Assembly: GCF_031119335.1 (NCBI RefSeq) | Contig: NZ_JAVHXT010000010.1 | Span: forward strand, 114,604 to 178,603 | Source: Pedobacter sp. | Lineage (GTDB): Bacteria > Bacteroidota > Bacteroidia > Sphingobacteriales > Sphingobacteriaceae | Reading direction: 5' to 3' | Length of the DNA stretch: 64,000 nucleotides | In this document: positions 27,554 through 36,479 of the stretch, piece by piece | Position numbering within the stretch: position 1 is the first letter of the stretch | How the letters are laid out: each line of letters begins with the position of its first letter | Position numbers and translations under genes: made by a program | The notes under the pieces: generated by a model | Told to the model about the DNA's origin: nothing | The model's database searches: none | Seen by the model: only the letters and a program-made list of their open reading frames with translations

Positions 27554-27900
27554 TGAAACGCGATTTTAGGTTCTATAAAGTTGCCAGCGGCGATTGGTAT
27601 ATCGATTTTCCCGAATGGAAAGGCGACCCAAAAGATTTGCAAATGATACAGGGGGCGGATGAGTGGCTGGATTTGGTAAGTAATCAAACTGAAGTAGTGC
27701 TTTCCATTTCCGACCAACCTTTTGATGAAGCCGATTATCTTACTCTGATAAGATTGGGAGAGCCTAACCTTGGCGGCGGTGGGAATTATTTTCTCCATCA
27801 GTATAATGGCAAAGATGTTAATCTTAAAATATGGCTTTGTGAAATCGTTGAATTTGTTTTTGACCAATATCCCCAACGAATTTACTTTAAGGTTTCTTAG
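27553..27900 (+). CDS. Small uncharacterised protein coupled to GlgB
   Basis: A 115-residue soluble acidic protein (RFYKVASGDWYIDFPEWKGDPKDLQMIQGADEWLDL) with many aromatic residues and a glycine cluster (GEPNLGGGG). It resembles a small DUF family (DUF6717-like) from memory only. It starts within the stop codon of glgB, so it is translationally coupled. Function unknown. Confidence 0.7.
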   Translation: MKRDFRFYKVASGDWYIDFPEWKGDPKDLQMIQGADEWLDLVSNQTEVVLSISDQPFDEADYLTLIRLGEPNLGGGGNYFLHQYNGKDVNLKIWLCEIVEFVFDQYPQRIYFKVS

Positions 27901-28127
27901 AGTGCGTGTAATGGATTGCGCTAGGTGTGTAAATTTCTACACTCTATTTACAGGTTTTTAGTTAACGCTTATGCTCATTTCATTCTGTTGAAAACTATAT
28001 AGGTAGTTTCTTTGTATGTTCAATCGCTTTTTTGGTAGCAATATGCAGCTAATCTAATCTAAATCGCTTTTTTGAAAGAAATTGCGGCAGTTTTTGCAGT
28101 AAGGTGCTCATCAACCTATTACAAAGC
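27901..28127. other. Leader region with dyad and repeated AATCGCTTTTTTG
   Basis: Holds GTGTGTAAATTTCTACACTC at about 27927, similar to two elements upstream of the paralogous gene at 29316, and two direct copies of AATCGCTTTTTTG (about 28023 and 28061). Confidence 0.45.
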
Positions 28128-28700
28128 ATGGACGCATTAGTTTTATCAGATTTTTCTACAGCCGAAACATTAAAGCCTAGGGAAAGCAGCCTAATCAGAT
28201 ACGTGAAAAAGATCATAGCCGGGTCTTTAGCGAAGATTTTTTTAGTTTCTATTGTAGGCTTAGTTGCATGGGTGTCGTGGAAACCCACTCTCTACGATCA
28301 ATTTAAATTAGATAAAAGGTTTATGGTTCAGCAGCTTGCCAGTTTGCCATATCAAGAATTTAAACAAGCGGCTGAATTTATTAAAAATGGAGATTACTAT
28401 CAGGCTAGGCAAGTAACTTCTAAGCTGGTGCTTAAAAATCTAGATAATGTAGAAATAGCAAAGCAATATGCGAGCATCTTAATAGCTAGCGACTGCTTTG
28501 AAACTAGTAAACAAGTATTATATCCAATTTTCGAAAGTAAAAATCTAAACGATAAAGCTGTGGCTGCGTACTTGTTAGGCCTTACCTTTTTAAAAGAAGA
28601 AGATTTTTCAGGTGCAAAGCATTGGCTAAGTAGGGTTCCAAAGAAATCAGCTGAATATTATCAAGCGCAAGAAATTATCTCCAGAATTGAAACGATTTAG
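28128..28700 (+). CDS. Single-pass membrane protein with TPR-like periplasmic tail, paralog 1
   Basis: A 190-residue protein read from the ATG at 28128; a GTG 24 bases upstream is in frame but less likely. A short cytoplasmic N-terminus (about 35 residues) precedes a transmembrane helix (IFLVSIVGLVAWVSW). The remaining ~135 residues are helical and TPR-like (PYQEFKQAAEFIKNGDYYQARQVTSKLV, AAYLLGLTFLKEEDFSGAKHWL). It shares layout and motifs with the protein at 29316: KPTLYDQF versus KANLFDEYGF, YQEFKQAAEF versus YKGFQQAAQF, ASDCFE versus ADDCLE. The paralog has a longer anti-sigma-like N-terminus that this one seems to have lost. Confidence 0.72.
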   Translation: MDALVLSDFSTAETLKPRESSLIRYVKKIIAGSLAKIFLVSIVGLVAWVSWKPTLYDQFKLDKRFMVQQLASLPYQEFKQAAEFIKNGDYYQARQVTSKLVLKNLDNVEIAKQYASILIASDCFETSKQVLYPIFESKNLNDKAVAAYLLGLTFLKEEDFSGAKHWLSRVPKKSAEYYQAQEIISRIETI

Positions 28701-29315
28701 TTTGAGGTAAGTTTTTGATCTTAAATCTAATACAAGCTGTCTTCTAAAATAAATTAACATGAATTATAGAGCTTTACTAGTCATTTCGAATGCAGCGAAG
28801 CGAGTGAACCGAAGCTTTATGAAGTAAATTGAAAACCAACGTAGTTAATCTTTGGGTATATATTTGTTCCAATTATTTTAAAAAAAAATCTCCACTTTAT
28901 TCAGCCTGTTCCGATACGATCGGAAAGATGACGACAGTTCTATCTGTTGGTGTAAGTTAAGTGTTTGATAAACAGTGCAAAGTGTTTAAAATTCGAGTTA
29001 AATTACTTTCGGTGAGTTCGCAAGGCTTGGTTTGCTTCTGATGATTATAAATAAATACCAAAAATTCACTTTAATCATTGTAAAGCATATTTTCAAATTG
29101 CGCTTTTTTTGTGTATAAATTTACTCAATGTGTTGTTTTTGTGAAACGCTATGGTTATAGTGTAGCTGGTTTTATCAATTTAATCTATTAATAAATTTGA
29201 TTTATTAGTAATGTGTGTATATATTTACTCTAAGTGAGATTTATTGGGGAAAACATTTCCTGTTTTTGTTTGTTTTCTTTTAAAGTCGACTGTGGTAATA
29301 AATACACAATATGTT
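28701..29315. other. 615-base intergenic region with repeat half-copy and direct repeats
   Basis: Contains a half copy of the CGTCATTTCGA repeat at 28780-28810 and two near-identical elements, GTGTATAAATTTACTCAATG at 29111 and GTGTATATATTTACTCTAAG at 29215, upstream of the next gene. No sigma-factor gene or other coding region was recognised. Confidence 0.5.
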
Positions 29316-30056
29316 ATGGATAAAATTCTACTTACCGTTAAATATGTTGATGGCGATTTAAGTCGTCAAGAACATGAAGCATTCGAAAATGCAGTTCAAA
29401 ATGATAGAGAGTTGCGTGACTACTTAGCTTATTATAAAGAAATCAACCGAAATATTACTACACATCTTAAAGAGGCGCTTAGTAGAAACAAGCAGAAGCC
29501 TGTTGAAGCTAAGGAAGTGTACGTAGCAGAAAAATTAAATTTTAAATTTGATTATTTATGGTTTTTTGGTTGGGCAATTGTTTTAACGGTAGCACTTATG
29601 CTTTGGAAGCCTTGGAAGGCCAATTTGTTTGATGAATACGGTTTCGACAACAAAGCTATTGCTGCTAAATTATTTTCGGCACCTTACAAGGGATTTCAAC
29701 AAGCTGCACAATTTTTAGAAAAGAAAGATTATTACGAGGCCAAGCGAATTGTATCTAAGTCATTTACGCAAAATCCAGATGATTTTAAACTTGCTAGTTA
29801 TTACGCTATGCTTTTAATTGCTGATGACTGCTTGGAGATTGGGAGAGAGATATTATATCCTTTTGCATCTGCTAATTCTCAATATCAATATGATGCAGCA
29901 TATATGTTAGCTCTATCATATTTAAAAGTAGGCGATACCACAAACTGTAAATATTGGTTGCAGAAAATCAATTCAAATTCTACTTATTATAATCAATCTA
30001 CTAAGCTTTTGGCTAAAATAAACGTAGAACAAAAGCATAAATCAGATTTTATGTAA
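29316..30056 (+). CDS. Anti-sigma-like single-pass membrane protein with TPR-like tail, paralog 2
   Basis: A 246-residue protein from the ATG at 29316; an upstream in-frame start at 29244 would add a hydrophobic stretch of unlikely composition. Residues 1-50 (MDKILLTVKYVDGDLSRQEH... then AVQNDRELRDYLAYY) resemble the N-terminal 'dgeLs.ee...fe..l..d..l' pattern of Bacteroidota anti-sigma/FecR-type proteins. A TM helix (LWFFGWAIVLTVALMLW, about 85-101) and a TPR-like periplasmic tail follow. Its 3' end overlaps the convergent CHAT gene by 15 bases. Likely a partner of that protein; function is inference. Confidence 0.72.
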   Translation: MDKILLTVKYVDGDLSRQEHEAFENAVQNDRELRDYLAYYKEINRNITTHLKEALSRNKQKPVEAKEVYVAEKLNFKFDYLWFFGWAIVLTVALMLWKPWKANLFDEYGFDNKAIAAKLFSAPYKGFQQAAQFLEKKDYYEAKRIVSKSFTQNPDDFKLASYYAMLLIADDCLEIGREILYPFASANSQYQYDAAYMLALSYLKVGDTTNCKYWLQKINSNSTYYNQSTKLLAKINVEQKHKSDFM

Positions 30057-32690
30057 ACTTCTTTGTTTTCTTTTAAGTATATAAACAGCAAAACCTAACA
30101 TACTGAGGCCTACGACTAATCCATATAAAGACCAATTGTAGTTTTTTGCAAGTTGGATTTTTTGGTCTTTGCCCATATAAATTAAGCTGTCCCAGTAGTA
30201 AGGTAAAAGCATTGCATTATTGCTTTTTGTACTGTTAATCCAATTCAGTTTTGCTTGTCTTAAAGCTTCTGAGGCATTTTGGTCTGAGGATAAAACAATG
30301 TAAAAATCTCCCATAATGGCAGATGCTGCATCATCGTTTACATTCCATAAACTGGCCACTGTGGCTGTAGTGCCAATGGAGATGAAACCCCGCGAAAGGC
30401 TGATGATACCCTCACCATCCGCTAATATGCCGTCGGCAGTTTGACAGGCACTTAAAACAACCAAAGAAGGAGCGCTTTGTTTGGCAGAAAGCTCGAAGAG
30501 ATAAATTTTTTCTTTTCCTAGGTCTAAAGTTGGTTCATTGTGTTGGCCACTTAAATAAGCATGAGCACCTATATGCATCACTTTTTTTTCGGAGAAAAGC
30601 CTTTCAAAATTTTCTGGCGTTACCTTGTTATCAAATAAAAATTTTCCAGTTATTGCTTTATCGAGTAAAGCAGCTTCATTTTTCACTGCCTTTAGTGTTG
30701 TTTTATTATTGCCGTAATTGGTAACAAATAAGCCAGCGAAACCATACGAAGTGCTATTTGTCTGATTATTTTGTAATGCTTTAATTGAAAAAGCATAGTC
30801 GATACAGTGGCTTTTGATTAAAAATGGCCATTTGCTAATATTTTCAACATAGTTGGAATTACTTATTAATCCATCAAAAGAAAGGTAGCCTAAAATGCCA
30901 TCTGGAATAATCGTTAATTTCTCATTAGGATTAAGTTTAACAGGAGCGAGGATATGCTGATAAATATGATTAGATGACGTAAAAAATCCTCTCGGATCAT
31001 TCATCATGGCGTTTGGTCCGTTGTGAAAATAGGTTTTAACATAAGTAATTACCTCTGATTTTATTTTCTCTGCATCAGGGAGTTTTACTACTTGTTCAAT
31101 TTTGTTTTGATAGATATTGATGATGTAAATATCGTTTTCGCCAATGAAATATTCTATAAAACGATGACTTGGGAGTTTGTTCAACTGTAAGTTGTAGCCA
31201 ATATTTATGTTTAATTGAGGATATTTTTTTGTTATTGTTTTATTGATTAATGCTAAATCAAACTGTATTGCTTCAATGTCTTTTATGTTACTTTTTTGTT
31301 CTTCGATAGCTTGTTTTTCTAGATAACTGATGTTTTGTTCTAGCTTTTGTTTTTTAAGGAAAAGTGTATCTCCTTTTATGTTTTGCGAAATGGCCTGTTG
31401 GTTGCGTTGTATTTGATCTAACAAAGTACGGCTTTTGCTTTGCTCTGCCAATATCAAAATCTGTTGTAGATATTTTGTGTCTTTTGTTTGCTCGTATAAT
31501 TGGTAACTAACGGCAATTCCTTGCTCTACAATTTGTTTGAGATAGTTTTGAAGTCGTTCCTTGGTTCTATCTGCAGCAAACTCGTTTCTGATTTTATCCG
31601 CAGAAAGCAAACTTAAATTAATGTTTTTTAGTGCTTTTTCTGGCTGTTTTAATTGTAGATGGGCTTTAGCGAGTAACATGAATACATCTACTAACTTATT
31701 GTCTCCGTAAATATTCTTTGCATATTTAATGCCTAATGTATTTAATGTTTTCTGTCCATAGGAGATAGCTTCATTTGGTTTGTTTTTGGCTAAATAAGTT
31801 TCTGCAATTTGGGTATAAAGATTGCCCCTTTCACGAACTCTACCATTAGCATAATATCGATTTAAAAGCTTTAATGCTTCGAAGTACGAAATTTGTGCTT
31901 TTTGGTGCTCTTGTAATTTTTGGTAAATATTGCCAGCAGTAGTGTGGGCACTCATTAACCAATAAGCAGTTTCTGCATCGGTAGCTTTTTGTTTGTTGAT
32001 GTTTTTTTTTATAATGGCTGCAGCTTTGTTGTAGTTACCCTCTTGATATAAAATATCTGCCAATACATTGTTCAACATAGTTTGCTGAAAATAACTTGGC
32101 TTTAATGCTAAACCATCAGCAATTGCATTATAGGCTTCTTCCAACTTATCCATCGATCTGTAGGAAATGGCCATATTACAGTAAATGGCGGCTATTTTGT
32201 TGGCATCTTCGCTATATTTTTTTTGAAAATCGATGCTTTCTTTTTGAAGGTAAAGTGCACGTTCATAATCGCCTAAGCGAGTGTAGTTATTGCTTAACGG
32301 CTTAAACGTGTACTCTACAATATCATAACTGTTGATTTGATGATGTCTATAAAATCTTAGTGCATTCTCGTAGGTGTTAATGGAGGCTATAATTTTTCCA
32401 TCTAATAATTGATAATAGCCAAGCGTGTTTAGCAAATTTATCCAAGCAAAATGTTCGTCGTCGTTATTTGTTTTTCGCCAGCTCGATTTTTCTGCGTTTT
32501 GAAGTAGTGAAGTCGCTTTTTCGGAATTACTGTTGGCGTAATCTAGCTGTTCGTATATCCAGTTACTGAGATCGTTTTGCGATTTAAATTGGTCTAATTT
32601 TTTTGATAAATCATCGCCTTGCGCAAACACGAAGCTGCCTTGAAAAAGTAGGTAGCAAAGACATAAATACTTGAAATATTTATTGCGCAT
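30042..32690 (-). CDS. TPR-CHAT domain protein, periplasmic and membrane-anchored
   Basis: An 882-residue protein with a signal peptide (to FVFAQ, residue 24), about ten TPR-like helical repeats (residues ~40-400), a coiled-coil stretch (about 425-475), and a CHAT caspase-like domain. The catalytic dyad is visible as His710 (MHIGAHAYLSGQ) and Cys749 (LVVLSACQTADG). The C-terminus has a transmembrane helix (LYGLVVGLSMLGFAVYIL) and a basic tail KRKQRSLHKI. Predicted topology puts TPR and protease-like domain in the periplasm, anchored in the inner membrane. The convergent genes at 28128 and 29316 encode membrane proteins with periplasmic TPR-like tails that could be partners or substrates. Confidence 0.87.
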   Translation of the reverse strand: MRNKYFKYLCLCYLLFQGSFVFAQGDDLSKKLDQFKSQNDLSNWIYEQLDYANSNSEKATSLLQNAEKSSWRKTNNDDEHFAWINLLNTLGYYQLLDGKIIASINTYENALRFYRHHQINSYDIVEYTFKPLSNNYTRLGDYERALYLQKESIDFQKKYSEDANKIAAIYCNMAISYRSMDKLEEAYNAIADGLALKPSYFQQTMLNNVLADILYQEGNYNKAAAIIKKNINKQKATDAETAYWLMSAHTTAGNIYQKLQEHQKAQISYFEALKLLNRYYANGRVRERGNLYTQIAETYLAKNKPNEAISYGQKTLNTLGIKYAKNIYGDNKLVDVFMLLAKAHLQLKQPEKALKNINLSLLSADKIRNEFAADRTKERLQNYLKQIVEQGIAVSYQLYEQTKDTKYLQQILILAEQSKSRTLLDQIQRNQQAISQNIKGDTLFLKKQKLEQNISYLEKQAIEEQKSNIKDIEAIQFDLALINKTITKKYPQLNINIGYNLQLNKLPSHRFIEYFIGENDIYIINIYQNKIEQVVKLPDAEKIKSEVITYVKTYFHNGPNAMMNDPRGFFTSSNHIYQHILAPVKLNPNEKLTIIPDGILGYLSFDGLISNSNYVENISKWPFLIKSHCIDYAFSIKALQNNQTNSTSYGFAGLFVTNYGNNKTTLKAVKNEAALLDKAITGKFLFDNKVTPENFERLFSEKKVMHIGAHAYLSGQHNEPTLDLGKEKIYLFELSAKQSAPSLVVLSACQTADGILADGEGIISLSRGFISIGTTATVASLWNVNDDAASAIMGDFYIVLSSDQNASEALRQAKLNWINSTKSNNAMLLPYYWDSLIYMGKDQKIQLAKNYNWSLYGLVVGLSMLGFAVYILKRKQRSLHKI

Positions 32691-32761
32691 CTAGCTAAAA
32701 TAAGAAAAAATCCTAAGCAGTACTTTTGGAAGAGAAGAAATTAGTGGTTGCTGATAACAAA

Positions 32762-32886
32762 GTTCCATAGGGACGATATTATGGTAGAAGATTATGAAAT
32801 ATAAAGAAGTCCCATCGGGATGCCCTATTGGTGGATTAATCGATTACACACGCCAAGAACATCCCGTAAGGATGACATATATGGGG
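32762..32886. repeat. Three degenerate units of a CCCATxGGGATG-type repeat
   Basis: Units GTTCCATAGGGACGATATTA (32762), GTCCCATCGGGATGCCCTAT (32809) and CATCCCGTAAGGATGACATA (32860) share a CC-N4-GG hairpin tip, followed by ATAT and ATGGT/ATGGGG. They fill the gap between the CHAT and PKD genes. Confidence 0.7.
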
Positions 32887-32995
32887 CGATAGATTTAACG
32901 GTAGAACCTAAGGCGATGTGCAAATGATGTTGAAATGAGCTACCAAAAGTGACCTTCGCTGGAGCTATTAAGTTATATACTCAAAATTTAAGTCC

Positions 32996-35002
32996 CTAAA
33001 ACTTCCAACTTACATAAGTCGTTATGCGGTTGTTGTTTGTTTTAGGATCGTAAATGTATCTTAAGCCCAAAGCTGGTCCAACACGCACTAAACCTAATTG
33101 AATATCAGCAAAAAACGAGGCTCTAACTTCCGAGAAACTATCCTTAATATCTTCCATGGCTCGGTTTAAATCAACGTCGGTAGTAGTACCGCTAGCATTT
33201 TGTGTTCTTAGTTTGTAGCGTAGTTCGCTGGCTGTTCTGTTGTACATATCTAAAGCAACTAACGCACCGGCACCAACACCTGCATATTTATGCAGATTGT
33301 AGCGCATTTGTAATGGTACAGCATTAATAGTAGCAACTTTAGTAGTTCTGTACAGTTGCTTATCCATAATTTGATATGCCACATTATTTATTACGGTGTC
33401 TTTTCTAACTTCGGTACCTATAGGCACTTGATAAGTTTTTTCATTAAATGAGTTAAAATATAGCTCGGCCTGCCAATAATAACGGTGTGATGCGTAAGGC
33501 GATAAAGTTGCACCAACACCCACATTCTTATGGTTCAAGTAATTACCGTTATCGGTTTTGAAAGGGAAGCCATGGCCAATGATAATGCCAGGCGAAAGTC
33601 CCATCTTAAACCTACCAACTGCTCGGTTGGTGTAGATAGGTTCATTTTTATCGAAAACGATGGCTGCACCACTTTTGATAGGTAGTTTAGGTGGTTTTTC
33701 CTTGAACTTAATTTTATACTCTACAAAGCCTTGGGTAGAATCTGCATCGTTAACTCCCTTTTGTTGTGTTCCCGGCAGGTAGATATTAGTAAATACAAAA
33801 TGGACACTATCTGCACGGAAGAAAGTTTTCAAGCAACTTTGGTTGGCGTAGGCCGAATCGCAAGTGACTACTACTGGCTTAGTATTCACAACTTTTAATG
33901 TCGAGGGATCAAAAACCTCAGAAATGTTTACCCCCACATCTATCTTTTTTGCAGGTCCTTTACCAGTATTTTGAAAACGTACTTTGTAGGTCAGTTCTCT
34001 GTTCTTTCCGGTAAGACGGTAGTTCATTCTGCTTTTTCGCAGTACCATTTTATTTGGGTCGTGAGAAGCTACAATCTGCAATTCAAGGTTAAAAAATTCT
34101 GTTTCTACCAAGGGATTGTCAGGGATAAAAGCACCAGAGATACGCACCACCGCATTGGTGTCTTTTAGCATCTCGGGCGTGGTTTTAAAGTGCATAAAAA
34201 CAAAGCGCTCTTCATTCTGCTGCAGATTTTCAAACTTCCAGCTTTGCTGACTTCTAAAATTTTTTGCTTGATCTTTTAACAGTACTTTTTCAATAGGAGA
34301 GGTGTTTAGTCCATTCTCTAAGGAAGCATAATAAATGGGTTCTTGGGTTTTCTTGTTTAAAAATGCTGTATTTAGTAACGGCTTTAATTCAGTTTTTTTC
34401 TCATTGTGATAAGTTCTTGCGGCGACCAGTTCAAAATTATTATTGCTAAACTCTACATCGTTAAATAAAATAGCTATGGTGCCATTTAAATTTTGCTGAC
34501 CATTTTCTACCTTGTTCCGATAACCAAAAACCAACATCATGTCATCACCTGGCTTTGGCATACAGTTGGTCTTCATTTCTATATTGCCGCCCATTTTAAA
34601 TAGGTTATAGCTGCCATTGGAGGCTAGCATAGGTTTGGTAGCAGCAGGCTTAGGAGTTACAGGTGGTCTTACAATAGGCTTTGGTCGGGTAGGAGGACGT
34701 TTACCATCATCATAGTTATTGGTAGCAAATAGGCGTACCATAATTGAGTCGTACCTTGTAAATACATGCGACGGACTTTCTTCAAAACTAAAGCCCCCAT
34801 CTCCAAACTCCCAAAAGTAAGTGTAGAATGGAGCTGGAGCCCCGGCAATTGCTCTCAACGGACGTAATTCGCTAGTGAATTTGGTAATGCCATTTTCTGT
34901 TCGATGATGAATAACCGCAGGAACGGTATCACTTGGAAGCACCTGCGCTTTCAGTGTTGTAAAACATAAGAAAAGCAATATGGAGGTCAACAATTTGGTC
35001 AT
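32996..35002 (-). CDS. PKD-domain outer-membrane-type protein
   Basis: A 668-residue protein with a signal peptide (to LKAQ, residue 20). A PKD domain follows (YTYFWEFGDGGFSFEESPSHVF, about 60-95), then a proline-rich linker (PPTRPKPIVRPPVTPKP), a long beta region containing the DUF11-like segment LTYKVRFQNTGKGPAKKIDVGVNIS, and a C-terminal ~200 residues with alternating aromatic/polar strands ending in YVSWKF, typical of an outer-membrane beta-barrel. Likely surface exposed. The neighbouring CHAT gene is on the same strand but 300 bases downstream. Confidence 0.8.
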   Translation of the reverse strand: MTKLLTSILLFLCFTTLKAQVLPSDTVPAVIHHRTENGITKFTSELRPLRAIAGAPAPFYTYFWEFGDGGFSFEESPSHVFTRYDSIMVRLFATNNYDDGKRPPTRPKPIVRPPVTPKPAATKPMLASNGSYNLFKMGGNIEMKTNCMPKPGDDMMLVFGYRNKVENGQQNLNGTIAILFNDVEFSNNNFELVAARTYHNEKKTELKPLLNTAFLNKKTQEPIYYASLENGLNTSPIEKVLLKDQAKNFRSQQSWKFENLQQNEERFVFMHFKTTPEMLKDTNAVVRISGAFIPDNPLVETEFFNLELQIVASHDPNKMVLRKSRMNYRLTGKNRELTYKVRFQNTGKGPAKKIDVGVNISEVFDPSTLKVVNTKPVVVTCDSAYANQSCLKTFFRADSVHFVFTNIYLPGTQQKGVNDADSTQGFVEYKIKFKEKPPKLPIKSGAAIVFDKNEPIYTNRAVGRFKMGLSPGIIIGHGFPFKTDNGNYLNHKNVGVGATLSPYASHRYYWQAELYFNSFNEKTYQVPIGTEVRKDTVINNVAYQIMDKQLYRTTKVATINAVPLQMRYNLHKYAGVGAGALVALDMYNRTASELRYKLRTQNASGTTTDVDLNRAMEDIKDSFSEVRASFFADIQLGLVRVGPALGLRYIYDPKTNNNRITTYVSWKF

Positions 35003-35156
35003 GGCTAAATAAATATAAGGAAATATTCTATCTAAAGTACAGCGTTATTTTTAACCACATAGGCATATGAATTTTTAAAATGGAGATATCAGTACCAAAA
35101 AATTAATTTCACCATTCGTTAGTTCAGTATTTTCTATGTGTCTATTTGGTTAAAAT

Positions 35157-35189
35157 GATAAAAAGACAAAGCCCAAATGAGCTTCGTCC
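35157..35189 (-). terminator. Terminator of the lipoprotein gene 35213-36202
   Basis: Read on the minus strand: GACGAAGC, loop, GCTTTGTC, then TTTTTATC. It is 24 bases downstream of the stop. Confidence 0.78.
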
Positions 35190-35212
35190 TTACGTTAAAT
35201 TATGGCTAGATA

Positions 35213-36202
35213 TTAGTAATCATTGAGTGCGTTGATTGCATCTTGAATGGCTGCTTCAGTAGTTTCGGCTAAGTTTAAAGTGATGTGTTGGTTAGCAACA
35301 ATGGTAGTTGTTTGTTCGGCAAAGTAATATTTTCCATTCTTAATTGAGAAGGATATATACTTTCCTTCTGCGCCGATAGGCATGGCACTTTCGTAGCTTT
35401 TTACCGTATTTGGACCGTTTTGGTTGTACAATTGCGCTACTACGTTACTGCCTTTGGCACAAAAGAAAACGAAAGTTTCTCCAGTAAGTCCCATTATGGT
35501 TGCAAAGGTACCTGGATTATTTACCAAGGTTACATTAACGGTTGTTTTAGGGCTCGCATTAGCGTAAAACACATCGCAGTTTCTCCAGCCTAGCGTGCCC
35601 ATATCGAAATTGTAAAAACCATTAATAGGCGAGCTTTCACGTATTACGCCTACTACTCCACCCGCAGCACCCTGACCTTGCGGAGCCTGCCAAGCCATTT
35701 GATTAGCTTCGCCTACTCTTTCTACACCTTCCCAAATTTGCGTTGCCCTTGTATTAGTGGTAGGTATAGCAATTTGAATTAAAGCCCCCAACTGTTTATC
35801 TACATTAACGCCGCTTACTGAAGCATTGAGATATATAAAGCCATCCGATTCTAATGGTGCGCCGCTAATGTGATTTGTGTTGGTGCCGCTAAATACGATA
35901 TGGCTACGTTTTAGAAACTCGCCGGCGGTAATTACAACATTCCCAGTAATGGTTACTCCGTTCATCTTGAAAGCATTTGCAGGAATGGTAATTTTTGTGC
36001 CTCCTTGTAATGTGAAGGTATTAGAAATGTTCGCATTAATTTGAAGTTGCTGCGCTCTTGGCCCAAACAAGGCTGTAAATTCTCTAGCGCTGTAGGCTGA
36101 ATTTGTTGGTGTTTTATCTTTCTTGCAGGCTTGGAGGAAAGCAGTGCAAATTAATAATAAAGCAATGATGGATAGTTTATGTTTCAGGTTTAAAGTTTTC
36201 AT
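35213..36202 (-). CDS. Uncharacterised lipoprotein with beta domain
   Basis: A 329-residue protein with a lipoprotein signal peptide (LLLICTAFLQAC, Cys26). The mature part (FTLQGGTKITIPANAFKMNGVTITGNVVITAGEFLKRS) resembles beta-sandwich 'inverse-transport' domains that recur in Bacteroidota surface lipoproteins; a segment near residue 205 (NCDVFYANASPKTTVNVTL) also fits. Function unknown. It may be cotranscribed with the PKD gene only if the terminator at 35157 leaks. Confidence 0.75.
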   Translation of the reverse strand: MKTLNLKHKLSIIALLLICTAFLQACKKDKTPTNSAYSAREFTALFGPRAQQLQINANISNTFTLQGGTKITIPANAFKMNGVTITGNVVITAGEFLKRSHIVFSGTNTNHISGAPLESDGFIYLNASVSGVNVDKQLGALIQIAIPTTNTRATQIWEGVERVGEANQMAWQAPQGQGAAGGVVGVIRESSPINGFYNFDMGTLGWRNCDVFYANASPKTTVNVTLVNNPGTFATIMGLTGETFVFFCAKGSNVVAQLYNQNGPNTVKSYESAMPIGAEGKYISFSIKNGKYYFAEQTTTIVANQHITLNLAETTEAAIQDAINALNDY

Positions 36203-36400
36203 AACATATATTTTTAGTTGAGCCTACTCTGTTCTGGCTTTTCAGCAACCGCCGTTTGATGGTATATCAGCTGCACTAAAAAAATGTTACCCCTGTTTTT
36301 TAAAATATTTAGGTAAAATAAGATGTTATGAATTGGGGCTTTAGAAATAAGCCCAGTTGAAAGAACACTAGATCAAGGTTTTATTGGATAGACCGCCAAG

Positions 36401-36459
36401 AAAAAAGGAATGAAACCACCAAAAGAGATATTTGTCTTTCCTGAGTTTCCATTCCTTTA
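36401..36459 (-). terminator. Terminator of the GH20 gene
   Basis: On the minus strand AAAGGAATGGAAAC pairs (one bulge) with GTTTCATTCCTTT followed by further T; it starts 21 bases after the GH20 stop. Confidence 0.7.
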
Positions 36460-36479
36460 ATTGGTATGATTTATTAGAA

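Noticed and set aside
28104..28127. GTG start for the first membrane paralog
   Set aside because: It adds eight residues without similarity to the second paralog; the ATG at 28128 fits the shared 'MD...' start better, though neither has a ribosome-binding site.
36203..36310. Possible SAM-riboswitch-like segment (GGCTTTTCAGCAACC) near the lipoprotein gene
   Set aside because: It reads in the orientation opposite to the adjacent gene, lacks the other conserved blocks of SAM or cobalamin riboswitches, and no plus-strand gene follows for several kilobases.
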